Shown: positions 43,629-54,260 of the stretch, piece by piece
How positions within the stretch are numbered: the stretch's first letter is position 1
Layout: each line of letters starts with the position of its first letter
NCBI GenBank assembly: GCA_014529385.2
Contig: CM043958.1
Coordinates: forward strand, 119,469,018 to 119,533,017
Direction of reading: 5' to 3'
Length of the DNA: 64,000 nucleotides
DNA from: Adiantum capillus-veneris
Taxonomy: Eukaryota; Streptophyta; Polypodiopsida; Polypodiales; Pteridaceae
Position numbers and translations under genes: made by a program
Notes under the pieces: model-generated
Databases searched by the model: none
Told to the model about the DNA's origin: nothing
What the model saw: the letters and a program-made list of their open reading frames with translations, nothing else

Positions 43629-43998
43629 TGCTTTTGCTTTCAAAAACTCTCTGTAAGAGAGGGAAAAGAGCTTTTGCTTTCAGATCTTTTGATTTTGAAG
43701 CTTTTGGGGCTCTGCTTTTGGGCATCCCTTGTAACCTTTAAATAAGTGGTGAGGGCTTCACTTCTCAGAGCATCTGGACGCAGAGTCTGAGAATGAATCT
43801 CGACCCACTCTCTTGTACTTTGAACTGATTAATATAAAAAGAAATACTGAAAGGGGCGCCAATCTTTGGGGCCAATATCTTTAGGCACGAAACTCCACCA
43901 GGCCAGTGCAAATCTATTGTGATCTGTGAATTGTTTTGAAGTGGTTATTTGGTGCTGTCGCGGTTGATTCTTGACTTGGAGTGTCCAAGTCTGTTACA
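43376..43998 (+). repeat. 3' LTR of element C
   Basis: Same structure as the 5' LTR: AAACCCTAA boxes at 43407, 43426 and 43445 (again 19-bp spacing) and a (GA)n tract at 43562-43625. The purine tract TCAAGAGGGGGGTTA precedes it. Confidence 0.92.
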
Positions 43999-44951
43999 AA
44001 CAGTCCAGACACCATCGTCCCCACTCTATGTCTTCGGGAGATCAAAAATGAAATCCATAGCAATACTTTCCAAGGGGCGGGTGGGAATGGGTAAAGGCTA
44101 TAACAATCCTTGTGCTTTATGCCTGTCAAACTTGACCTTCTGGCATACCAAGCAACTGCGTACAAACTCGTCCACATCCTTCTTGAGTCTCGGCCAATAG
44201 AAGTAACACTCCACACCTCTCAAGATGGTGTCAATGCCGCGGTGACCCGTAAATGGTGGACAATGGCATTTAGTTAGAACCTTTAACCATAGTCACAAGG
44301 GACTCCCTTTTTAGGCTTCTCGTCCCCCCTTGTCGTCTCGCCCTCTTTTTTACACTAAAAATCCATTTGAGCCCCGTCCCCCGTTCCCCGTCCCGGAATG
44401 CGTCCCTTGTGACTATGCCCTCAACAGCTGTGTAACGGACAACGTTGTTTTCTTCATCAAGTAGCCATCCCGTATGGAATATCCCGCTACTACATCCCCA
44501 TTCTGTATTTGTGTGAATACATCCAAAAAATCTGGATATGTAGCCTACTGATCGACCATGTCCTTGAAGCTTCTATGATGAATCGCGGAAATAGCCAAGA
44601 CTAACGACTTCCGAACAAAGCATATGCCACCAAGTTCTTATGTCCCTGTACATGGACAATCTGGAAGTGAAACTGTGACAAGATATTAGCCCACCGCATC
44701 TGCTTTTCCGAAAGCTGCTTCTGTAACAAGAAGTAGCGTAAACTCCGATAATCAGTGAAGACCGTAAACTCGGCTCCGAGTAGGTAATGTCGCCACTGAG
44801 TAAGAGCATGGATAACCGCCGAAAGCTCTTCTCATAAATCTGTGATGTCAATTCCTGTCGTGAAAACATTCGGCTCTCATAGGCAATGACATGGCCTTCT
44901 TGCATTAAGACCGCACCCAGACTGCGACCACAAGCATCACAATATACTTCG
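43999..44951 (-). mobile_element. Element B, 5' part: RNase H and integrase start (minus strand)
   Basis: It begins with the AACAG duplication made by element C. The minus strand reads integrase H2C2/core entry (KKDVDEFVRSCL-like, 44150-44200; IAMDFISDLP-like near 44050). Further up is RNase H start text MQEGHVIAYESRMFSRQELT (about 44830-44905). It stops at 44951 where element D's LTR begins. Its reverse transcriptase, gag and 5' LTR are not found. Confidence 0.75.
44288..44417. mobile_element. MITE-like insertion in element B, 130 bp
   Basis: Perfect 16-bp terminal inverted repeats: CATAGTCACAAGGGAC at 44288 and its complement ending at 44417. Comparison with element D (about 48640-48660) shows the block is absent from the homologous integrase sequence. 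The middle is C/T-rich and non-coding. Confidence 0.7.
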
Positions 44952-45739
44952 TGTCACAAATGGGTGATGTGGCATGGACCTGGCCAAAGTGGCAACAGAC
45001 CCCAGCACACACACGCGTAAATTGCGGTAGTAGGCTGACATGGCAGATTTTCAGGTTTCACGCTGAAGGTGATGACGAGGCTGCCATACAGAACCTCCGC
45101 AATTTGCAGCGCAAAAAGCGCTGGCAGGCTGTACGGAATTCTGCCAAGAGCGCTGGTTGCTTTTGGGCACTCTGCTTTTGAGTGAGAAGCTTTTTAATTA
45201 ATGCTTTTGGGGCTCTGCTTTTGGGCATCCCTTGTACCAATACATAAGTGGGCTCGGCCTCACTTCTCAAAGCATCTGGACGCAGAGTCTGAGAGTGAGC
45301 ACCTGCCTACTCTCTTGTACTTTGAACACAAATTAATATAAAAAGAAATACCGAGAGGGGCGCCAGTCTTTGGGGCCAACATCTCTAGCACGGAACTCCA
45401 TCGGGCCGTGTCGAATCAATTGACTTGTGAACTATTTTGAAGTGAATCTCTGCTGTGTCGCGGTAGAATCTTGACTTGGAGTGTCCAAGTTTGTTACAGT
45501 GGTATCAGAGCGCAGAAAGATTCTTCTTCTATGGAGGATCCGATCGTATTTACAGCGCACACAACTTTGGGAAAGAATCTTCGTGTTTCGACCACGGACT
45601 TATTAGCCACTCCCACCCTTCATACATTGCGCATCGGGCGCGCTCCCGTCTCCATCGCTTTGTCTTACAGGGCATAAAGCCATTAAGAATCTCAGATTAC
45701 ACATGGGTTCTCGTAAAGAATCTGACAAAGATGACACCT

Positions 45740-46990
45740 CTCAATGGGAAGGCAAAGAAAAGTTGAAGATTCGGCGCGAGAACTGAAGAAAAGAATGAAG
45801 ATTTGGGCAAAAAAAATTCGGACAAGTTTGCCAGAAAAGGAGCAGAAACATCAACTGCAGATTGGCATATGTGTGAACAAACTGATTAAGTACTCTAGGG
45901 ACCCGAGATTGGTGATACACCTGAAGAATTACCTGATTGATAAGATTTACTCGAGATGGCCGCTGGCTTGTGGCCATTGCTTCTCCTCTCAGATAAGAAG
46001 TAAAGCCGAAAAGACAAATGAGTGCAGAAAAGCAGAACTTGTACTCGCAAAAAGATAGCTTTGGAAAGGGCAAGAAAAAGGCAAAGAAGCCTAGATTTTG
46101 CCCAATTTCTGACAGTTCTACAGAGGAGTCATCCTCAGACAGTTCAGAATCCAACGATCACATGTTTTATGCAAAGAAGAAACATTTCTATAAAGCCAAC
46201 CAATATGACTTCCTCGAAGATAAAAGCAAGAAAGTAAAAGAATTTAAAGAAGGTGGACAGTCGATTTGAATCCTTTTCTAGGTTCCGAGATGCTCGAACA
46301 TGGTGGTCATCTACTCTTCTACTGAGACAAAAGGTCCGGTTAAACGGTTGAAATTCACAAGGCTTTTTATTTCTTCTTGGCTGACTCGGGAATACGAATG
46401 AGATATACAAACCGCTTGAAATCATCTTCGGATGACCAAGGGAGCTTCTTTGGACGCTTATTGCGAGAGATTTTGGAGCTCTTTTCTACCAGCTACTTCA
46501 TTTAAGAAGGTCTCATTTACGGAACAGATTGAGCGGTTTTGCTGCAGACTTCCTACAGTGGTCCAAGACTACTGCTTTGAACAAAAGTCGAATTCTATTC
46601 AAGAATTGATTTGGGTTGCGGGGAATTTGCACACATCTCCGCAAAGTGCCACAGCAACAACAGATTGAAGACAGGCCAGAGAGTTCTAGAGCAACAGAGG
46701 AACATGGCAGAAAAGGCAGAAGAAAACAAAACTAGTATCACATTGCGTGGGGCCCGATCGAATCAGATGAACGAAAGTACAAAACTTTGCCGCACTAAGG
46801 GCAAAGTGAAAGATTAGGAAGCCCTCATTTTATTTGATGGAGGAGCCAAGACCAACTTCTTTTCACTTGAATTGGCCGCTCGATTTGGAATTACGCCCGA
46901 CAGGGCACGAGGACTTCTACGTAATACCCTTGGGAGGTTGTGACGTCCTCCTCGAAATCCCTTGATACTATAAGAACAATGTCATGGTTG
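45740..46990 (+). pseudogene. Element D gag and protease remnants
   Basis: Gag text: KLIKYSRDPRLVIHLKNYL, then (46018-46269) a Ser/Asp/Lys-rich segment, then RLFISSWLTREYE-like and SLDAYCERFWSSFLPATS. The protease has LILFDGGAKTNFFSLELAAR (about 46826-46890), again with the D-G-G form. At least three frame changes and stops occur. No zinc knuckle is visible. Confidence 0.75.
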
Positions 46991-47129
46991 ACTACCGGGT
47001 TGAGAAAGCGACTTTGACAAATGAAGGGCCAAGAGATTGTACTTGATGAAATTCAGATTCTTTACTCGATTTTTCTGGAGAGAACTGAATGATGATTGAA
47101 GGTCCAATATGTTTTGACCTTGATAAATA

Positions 47130-48480
47130 ATGCCAGGATTTTCTCCACACTCATACCGATTGCTTTTCAGAGGGCCAGGCGAGTTGCCACCAACTAGTCC
47201 TGAGGATCATACTATTGATTTAATAACTCGAAGCACACCATCAAACCGGCAACCTTATCGTGTGAGCCAAGTCCAGAATGAAGAGATTATGAACGAAGTG
47301 AAAGACCTCTTCGAAAAGGGTCTTATCCAGCCGAGTACTTCACCATATTGCTCTTCGGGGTTGTTGGTTTCGAAGAAAGATGGATCTTGGAGAATGTGCA
47401 TTGATTATAGAGCTCTCAATAAAATCACCATCAAGAACAGATTTCCGATTCCAAGGATCGATGTTATTCTTGATAGACTACACGGATCCTCTTGTTTTAG
47501 CAGGCTAGATTTGAAAAGTGGATATCATCATATCAGAATCATGCCCGGAGATGTCTACAAGACAGCTTTTCAGACGACCTTCGGTTTATATGAATGCCTT
47601 TTGGCCTTACCAATGCTCCAACGAATTTTAACCAAATGATGGACAGGATTTTCAGAGAGTACGGATCTTTGTTGCCACTTTCTTTGATGACGTTATTGTC
47701 TTCTCCAAGGATGAGGCAAAACATAGACATCATCTGCTATAGGTCTTTCAGGCATTGCGAGATCACAAGTTGGTGATCAATGCCAAGAAGAGTGAATTTT
47801 TCCTACCAGAGATACACTTTTTGGGACACATCGTCTCAGTAGCAGGAGTGCAGATGGACCCGGTCAAGATTGAGACTATTCGTGATTGGCCCGATTTAAA
47901 GAATGTCCATGAAGTTAGAAGCTTCTTGGGCTTATGTTCTTACTACCGGTGGTTCATTAAAAAGTTTGCAGAGGTTGCTTCCACTTTGCATATCTTGACA
48001 TAGAAAGGAGTCCCTTTCTCGTGGGGACCCACAGAGGTTACTGCCTTTCAAACATTCAAAGAGAAATTGACTACAGGACCAGTTTTGACTTTGCCGAATT
48101 TGCAGAAGTGATTCAAATTATATTGTGATGCTTGTGGTCGTAGAATGGGTGCGGTCTTAATGCAAGAAGGCCATGTCATTGCCTATGAGAGCCAATTATT
48201 TTCAAGGCCGGAATTGACAGCACAGATATATGAGAAAGAGCTTTTGGCGGTTATCCATGCTCTTACTAAGTGGCCACATTACCTACTCTGAACCGATTTT
48301 ATGGTCTTCACAGATCATTAGAGTTTACGCTACTTCTTGTCACGGAAGCAGCTATCGAAAAAGCAGATGCGGTGGGCAAACATCTTGTCACAGTTTCACT
48401 TCCAAATTGTCCATGTGCAGGGACAAAAGAACTTGGTGGCAGATGCTTTGTCCCGGAAGCCGTTGGTCTTGGCTATTCCG
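47130..48480 (+). pseudogene. Element D reverse transcriptase and RNase H remnants
   Basis: A long clean stretch 47130-47600 has [50 protein letters not shown] and FSRLDLKSGYHH. A frameshift at about 47595 leads to [18 protein letters not shown]. The catalytic site is intact as F-F-D-D (about 47680-47691). KKSEFFLPEIHFLGHIVS and VRSFLGLCSYY follow. RNase H (48120-48480) is broken but shows ALTAQIYEKE-like and KQMRWANILSQFHFQIVHVQ text. Confidence 0.85.
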
Positions 48481-48489
48481 CGATACATC

Positions 48490-49235
48490 ATAGAAACTTC
48501 GAGGACATGGTTGATCAGTACGCCCCAGATCTAGATTTTGCAAATGTATTCAGTCGAATACAGAATCGGGAGGTAGTAGCGAGATATTCCATTCGTGATG
48601 GCTACTTGATGAAGAAAATGATGTTGTGCGTTATACGGCCGTTGAGGGAAAAGGTTTTAACCGAATGCCACTGTCCACCATTTACGGGTCACCGCGGCAT
48701 TGATACCACCTTGAAATGTGTGGAGAGATACTTCTTTTGGTCGAGACTCAAGAAGGACATGGATGATTTTTGTACGCAATTGCTTGGTAAGCCACAAGAT
48801 CAAGTTTGACAGGCATAAAGCACAAGGATTATAATTTATTACAGCCTTTACCCATTCCCACCCGCCCCTGGAAAAGTATTGCTATGGATTTCATTTTTGA
48901 TATCCCGAAGACACAAAGTGGGCACGATGGTATCTAGACTGTTTTTGACAGATTTAGCAAGCAAGCTCATTTCATTCCAATGAAGAAAACAGTCAAGCCG
49001 GATCACTTAGCAAGACTGATCATTGCCCAGATATTACGATTACATGGCATGCCTGAGACAATAGTCTCCTCGATCCACGAGTTTGTTTTGGAAGGCTACT
49101 TGGGAGAACATTGGCACACGGTGGCAGTTCTCGTCATCTTTCCACCCGCAAACAGATGGGCAATTTGAGATTGCAAATTCAGTCGTACTAGATTTATTGA
49201 GGTCTTACATTTTTGATAAGCAGACTCATTGGGAA
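48490..49235 (+). pseudogene. Element D integrase remnant
   Basis: Zinc-binding text TECHCPPFTGHRGIDTTLK and ERYFFWSRLKKDMDDF (48660-48780), then core text [34 protein letters not shown] and [12 protein letters not shown]. It is broken after this and cut at about 49235. Confidence 0.8.
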
Positions 49236-49781
49236 AAATTGTCCCAAAACCTGCTCCTGCACCTATTTGAGTTCCCTTTGAGGCGTAACCATGCCGAATT
49301 CTCAGGACGGAGGTGGTCAATCTGACGATGCCCTTACTCTTATCAAGGAGCAGATGGCCACACTTTCCACAAGCCTCGCATCACTACACACTCGTTTGGA
49401 TCAGATGCAGACGCAAAACAATTCTCGGATGACTAATGCTGCTTCTTCCATATCTTCTTCCGTCAATGGACGAACCAAACGAGCCAGATCCAACTGATGA
49501 GGTAGACAATCGCGAACTTCGATTACTTTATAAAATTCTTAATGTTGCACACAAGAAGAAGCTTGATGTTAAATTGCCGGAACCGTATAATGGTTGCCGC
49601 GACAAGCGCGTGCTTGACCAATGGTTGTTCAAAATGGAGGTTTACTTATCAAACACAGACTTGGTCGAGAGTGAAAAAGTTGCACTTACTAGTTCTCTAC
49701 TCAAGGACACAACATTTCTTTGGTGGCAACGACGGGTTGCTGATGGTAAACACACACCTTCTTGAGATAAATTCCGACGTA

Positions 49782-49870
49782 CTATTCGCAAGGCATTCGA
49801 ACCTGCCAATGCCTGGATTTTCGTGCTATTCGCAAGGCGTTCGAACCTGCCAATGCGGATTTTCATGCCC
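49782..49870. repeat. 44-bp tandem duplication in element E gag
   Basis: Copies start at 49782 and 49826 (CTATTCGCAAGGC, then TTCGAACCTGCCAATGC), breaking the gag frame. Confidence 0.85.
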
Positions 49871-50578
49871 GATCCTCTCTACGCCGCCTGAGCCAAACAA
49901 GTTCCTTGGCCGTGTACATCACAGAGTTCCAAAGGGTAACTCTGGAGATAGAGACCCTTAGTCCCTCTGATAAACTTCACAGCTTTATCAATGGACTCGA
50001 ACCCGACCTGAAGGACGAAGTGCACAAATACAACCCTACCACCTTGGATATTGCAATTGCCTGTGTGGAGCGTCTTGGCGATAATCGGCGCCCTACATGG
50101 AATTTTCTCCTTGGTGACAAATCTTCAAATAGCGCTCGCTTTTCATAGCGCCATCTCAGAGAAAGCTATAGCCAAAGTCAACAGCAACAACCTCAGTTCA
50201 AACAGCAAGCAACGGAACCTTATTCAACTTCAAGGTTTCACTCTCAAGATCGACAATCTCAAAGCAAATCTTCTTCAAATGCTCCACTTGATCGTGGTAA
50301 AGCACGTGATTTTTCTCAAGATCAGTTCGACATCTCGGTTTGCCAACTCAGAAGATGTCTCATTTATATGATGTGGAATTAGCAGATGGATCAATTTTAA
50401 CTTGTGATGAGACAGATTGACAGTTGCAATTCGGTATTTAAAATTATGCAGATCAATTGGATTTCGAGGTCATGCCTTTATCTTATTACGACATGATTCT
50501 TGGTCAACATTGGTTATTCCAATATGATCCAGCAATTAGCTTTCGAGGACATACTATCAATTAAGACGGCTTTATCAT

Positions 50579-51244
50579 GTGGAACGAGTGATTCAAGCCT
50601 CACGAGTACAAGTCAAACAACATGATACGATGGATAATAAAACGAATATCATCTCCGATACAGATGCAGAAATTATTATTGATGAAGAAGTTTTTCCAAG
50701 TGATACTTCATTCCCAGACAAAGATAAGGACATAGTTGCAAATTCTGAGTCAGAAGATCACTATGCTTTCTATGATTCTTTGTTGGATGAAGATATGCCA
50801 ATTCCAAGTCATGAAGTGACAATTTCTGAAGATGATTCTAAAGACTTTTGGGATTCATTATTGGAAGATGATTACAATCTCAAGCCAAAATCCTTTCCAA
50901 TGATTCGTAAAGATGAAGTTACTCTCTCTAAAAAATGCCTTGAGAAGATTTCCTCTTCACCAAATATTTCACAGTTATTGGAAGATCTTGAACCAAAAAT
51001 CTTACATCGTATGAAGGATTTTGAAGATCAATCTCTTATTGCAGTCAACCTGATTATGCCAGATTCCTCTAAAAAGTCTTTGAAAAATGCAATGACATGG
51101 GATTTAGCAATCAAAGCAGAAAGGTTTTGCAAGAAGCAAAAGTTCAAGACAAAGAATTCACATAACTCAAAGACTGAAGATTTTCGAAGATTCAATGCTC
51201 TCCAGAGTTCTACAATCTATCGGCATCAAAAGTCCTTTCTTTAA
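50579..51244 (+). CDS. Element E acidic protein, unrecognised (221 codons)
   Basis: The first ATG in this frame is near 50630; the frame opens with a non-ATG codon. Very acidic and Ser-rich first half (DTDAEIIIDEEVFPSD, DEDMPIPSHEVTISEDD), then a Lys-rich end. No known domain is recognised. It lies directly before the purine tract and 3' LTR, where polymerase or integrase should be, so element E may be a deleted or non-autonomous form with its own extra ORF. It could be a captured or lineage-specific gene, or decayed sequence. Confidence 0.4.
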   Translation: MERVIQASRVQVKQHDTMDNKTNIISDTDAEIIIDEEVFPSDTSFPDKDKDIVANSESEDHYAFYDSLLDEDMPIPSHEVTISEDDSKDFWDSLLEDDYNLKPKSFPMIRKDEVTLSKKCLEKISSSPNISQLLEDLEPKILHRMKDFEDQSLIAVNLIMPDSSKKSLKNAMTWDLAIKAERFCKKQKFKTKNSHNSKTEDFRRFNALQSSTIYRHQKSFL

Positions 51245-51273
51245 TCGAGGCTCTCATTTTGAATGGGAGGGAA

Positions 51274-51687
51274 TGTCACGATAGTATTACATCTACTCCT
51301 AGTTGCAGATACACAAAGTGCCATGCCAAGGAGAACCCCTACGCTTGGATGGTCACGACCCTTCGCTCAAGAGACATACCTCTTCGCCAATAGCCACAAT
51401 CCTTCCACGACTGGTCACACTACTTCCCTCTACGGTTGCGACTCTTCGTCCAATGGTTGTAGCTCTTCGCCGAAAGGATGTCTTTACGTCTAAAGTCGCG
51501 TCTCTTCACCACGAGACGTGTCTTTTCGTTTGTGTCTCTTCGTCTCCTATATAAGGAGCCTATTGTACTCAATTTTTAAGCATTCATTCAATCAATCAAA
51601 CACACATTTAGTCTCTTGAGTCTCAGTCTTTCTTAAGTATGAAGTTTTAAGTCTTAATTATAGCATTAGCACCACTAATCCTCATAG
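51274..51687 (+). repeat. 3' LTR of element E
   Basis: It starts TGTCACGATAG after GGGAGGGAA. TATA box CTATATAAGG lies near 51548, and downstream poly-T/A. The region upstream of the TATA box contains about seven copies of a CTCTTCG motif (51360-51545). The right end is uncertain and merges with element F at about 51688. Confidence 0.6.
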
Positions 51688-53455
51688 AGTCTGCAGCAAA
51701 ACCGCTTAATCTGTTCCTTAAAGGTGACCTTCTTAGATGAAGAGGTCGATAGAAAAGAGTCCCAAAACCTCTGGCAATATGCATCCAAAGAATCTTCCTT
51801 GGTCATCCGAAGATGGTTCCAAGCGTTTCTTACATCCCATTCGTATTCTCGGGTCATCCAAGAAGAAATAAAGAGCCGTTTGAATTTCAACCATTTGTTT
51901 GGGGCTTACTTCCTCAAAAGAAGAGTGGACCACCATGTTCGAGCATTTCCTTTTAGAAAAGATGCAACCCTCCTGATCTTGGAGTGCTCTGAGTAATGCC
52001 CTCTAGAGAAGGTTATGTCGAACGGTTGGATGAACCAAAAAGTCCTCGAAGCATCTCAGAATCCAAAAAAGGATTCAAATTTGAGTCTTCTTGCTCTTGT
52101 CTTCAAGGAAGTCGCATTGGTTGGCTCTGTAAAAGAGCTTTTTCTTTGCATAAAACATGTGATCGTCGGAGTCCGAATTGTGAGAGGATAACTCCTCCGT
52201 AGAACTATCAAGAACTGGTCGGAATCTGAATTTCTTTGCCTTGAATCTGAGTTTCTTTGCCTTTTTCTTGCTTTTTTTGAAGCTTTGCTTTTTGCTTCGC
52301 TTCTTGTCGGACTCGAGTCCCCACTCGAGTCGAAAGAGCTAGAAGAAGAGGAAGAAGAACTGAGTAGTCCTTCAAAACGCTTCTTCTGCTTTCTTGCAGA
52401 TGCAAAAGAAGATTGACGGCCCAAGTAACGATGGTAGTCAATCCCCTTCTTGCGCTTCTTCACTTGCTTTTTGGATTGATTCTTCGTGTCCAAAAGCTGA
52501 CTGATCAGCATCTGAATCACTTCTTGAAGTTCTTCTTCTGTAAACATCCTCGCAATAGGAGGTTTCTTGATTGCCTATTTAATTGGTGGTTCAATGGCTT
52601 TCTGCCACTGAGTGTGCACTTCAGCCATGAACTGCTGAGTCAAAAATTTTGCAAACTAGGAATCTCTAGCAAACTAAAGCATTTGCTTTGTGCACTCGTC
52701 AACCTGTTGACGTTGCATCTCCAAAAGTTCATATTGTGTAGGCCGAGGTGGCCCGTACTCTTCTTCTGTTAAGTCATTTAAATCTTCTGCATTGCCTCCT
52801 CCCGCCTCAGCGGTTGCAAAAGAGGTCGATTGATTCTTTTCAAAATCCATAAGTGTAGCGAGAAAAGGGATCGGATTTCCTGGTAGAAGAGAAATCGGCC
52901 GTGCTCTGTTACCACTGTAACAAACTTAGACACCCCAAGTCAAGATTCTGTCGCGACACAATAGAGATTCACTTCAAAACACTTCGCAAAATCAAGAGAG
53001 AGTCGACACGATCTGGCATAGTCCTGTGCCAAGAGATACTGGCCCTAAAGACTGACGTCCCTTTTGGTATTTCTCTTATTTAAATCTTTGAGCAAAGTAC
53101 AACTGCCCACGGGGTGCTCGCTCTCAAACTCTGTGTCCAGATGCTCTGCAGATGAGCCTCCTTGTGTTCATTATAAAGGTTACAAGGGTTGTTAAAAGCA
53201 AAGCCCCAAAAGCATTAAACTTCAAAGCTTTCATTCCCAAAAGCTAGCCAATGAAAATTGCGGAATTCTGTACAGTCAAGCCACGTCAACAACCATCGCT
53301 TTTTCCGAGCATCAGTACAGCAGTCAGCGTGAGGTGGACCGTTCGTACAACAACCACGTCAGCATACTTCTTCACTTGTTCTTTTTTTTAATGTGCACCT
53401 AGGCCCCTCGGCAAAGGTCCATAAGTTGGACATGTCACGTCATTAGTTCGTGACA
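51688..53455 (-). mobile_element. Element F: 5' LTR and gag of a Ty3/gypsy element (minus strand)
   Basis: Minus-strand 5' LTR at 52916-53455 (TGTCACGAAC to GTTACA). The primer site TGGTAACAGAGC (about 52903-52914) is one base off initiator tRNA-Met. Gag frames run leftwards: FTEEELQEVIQMLISQLL, a Ser-rich stretch with ten serines, then KFKRLFISSWMTREYEWDVR and SLDAYCQRFWDSFLS, closely matching element D gag. It is cut at about 51688; the rest is missing. Confidence 0.8.
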
Positions 53456-53898
53456 ATACAAGCCAATACTCCACGCTTTGCACCTTCTTCTAGAAGAGTG
53501 CCAGAGAATGAGCCCTAGCCTCATATTTAAAGGCCCTTGGCCATAAAAAGCAATTTACATGAAAAGATTTAAACTCAAAAGCAACTGGTCCAAAAAGCTA
53601 CAAAAACTGTCTACATGATTTACGAAAATCCGTACAACTGTCAAGTCAATAATCGGCACAAAAAGCAAAAATCCGTACAGCTCTACCACGTTAGCAGACC
53701 AATGTAAAATCCGAAATTCTATACAGGATGCCACATCATCAGTCAATGTAAAATCAGGAATTCCGTACAGCACGTGCCCACGTCATCCGTCTTCCACTTC
53801 TTTTATTGCTTCTGCTTCTCAAGGTTTAGGCCCCTCGACCAGGATCTGAAGGTTGGCTCCATTCTTTAGTGACTTGACACATCAACAGATTGTGACAC
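53456..53898 (-). mobile_element. Truncated LTR relic, minus orientation
   Basis: The minus strand begins TGTCACAATCTG at 53898 and has the family's U3-type phrases (ACGTGG, CTGTACGGA, GTTGCTTTTGAG). It ends in the middle of the LTR at about 53456, against element F's LTR. Confidence 0.65.
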
Positions 53899-54030
53899 GA
53901 ATTATGGGAAGCGCTGGCTACTTTTGGGACCAGCTACTTTTAGAACTTGGAGCTTTTCATGTAATGCTTTTGGTAGGAGCCTTTAAAAGAACTGACAAGG
54001 CCTCTCCCCCTCATATTGGCTTGGGAGCAC

Positions 54031-54074
<44 letters not shown>

Positions 54075-54260
54075 CCTCAGACATTGTACTTTGCCAGTAT
54101 TAAGAAAAATGAAATATTGAAAGGAGCACCAGACTCTGGGGCCAAAGCGCGGAACTTCGCTGTGCCATGTAGTCTCTTTCAATTGTATTTTAAGTTTATT
54201 AAGTTTCTCTCACATACGTTGCACCAAATTCTCGACTTGGTGTGTCCAAGCCTGTTGCAG
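53899..54260 (+). mobile_element. LTR relic, plus orientation, with GA tract
   Basis: It shows family phrases in plus order: GCTACTTTTGGGACCAG, a (GA)n tract at about 54034-54072, GAAATATTGAAAGGAGC, GACTCTGGGGCC, TCGACTTGGTGTGTCCAAG and an end at GTTGCA. The U3 start is missing. No primer site follows, so it is a partial solo LTR. Confidence 0.65.

Larger units (their letters stand above)
38974..43998 (+). mobile_element. Element C: complete but defective Ty3/gypsy LTR retrotransposon, 5025 bp
   Basis: LTRs are 38974-39595 and 43376-43998 (TGTCACAAAG to GTTACA), with target duplication AACAG at 38969-38973 and 43999-44003. The primer site TGGTATCACAGC (39597-39608) is one base off the initiator tRNA-Met complement. 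The interior has the order gag-protease-reverse transcriptase-RNase H-integrase, but gag is fused by deletion to the protease end, and the polymerase is frameshifted. It interrupts the integrase of element B. LTR divergence is visibly greater than in the 19019-27658 element, so it is older. Confidence 0.9.
44952..49235 (+). mobile_element. Element D: Ty3/gypsy LTR retrotransposon, 3' end lost
   Basis: 5' LTR 44952-45498 (TGTCACAAATG to GTTACA). Perfect initiator tRNA-Met-type primer site TGGTATCAGAGC (45500-45511). Gag, protease, reverse transcriptase, RNase H and integrase follow in order, but in many broken frames. At about 49235, in the integrase core, the sequence switches to the gag leader of element E. 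No 3' LTR is found. Confidence 0.85.
49236..51687 (+). mobile_element. Element E: second Ty3/gypsy-type element, gag half and 3' LTR
   Basis: It begins without its 5' LTR. Gag at 49291-50148 is in broken frames: KLDVKLPEPYNGCRDKRVLDQW, VESEKVALTSSLLKDTTFLWW, then AVYITEFQRVTLEIETLSP and HSFINGLEPDLKDEV, typical of plant Ty3/gypsy Gag. Protease remnants lie near 50340-50560 (FEVMPLSYYDMILGQHWL). A 221-codon acidic frame follows at 50579-51244, then purine tract GGGAGGGAA and an LTR starting TGTCACGATAG (51274). No polymerase is present. It is a different lineage from elements A-D. Confidence 0.75.

Noticed and set aside
44952-49235. Element D as an intact autonomous retrotransposon
   Set aside because: The catalytic site is intact, but there are several frameshifts and stops in gag, protease, polymerase and RNase H, and no 3' LTR.
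36863-53455. Elements B and F as two halves of a single minus-strand element
   Set aside because: Their LTRs differ widely (judged by eye at roughly 80% identity), the outer flanks share no target duplication, and the protease and reverse transcriptase between them are missing.
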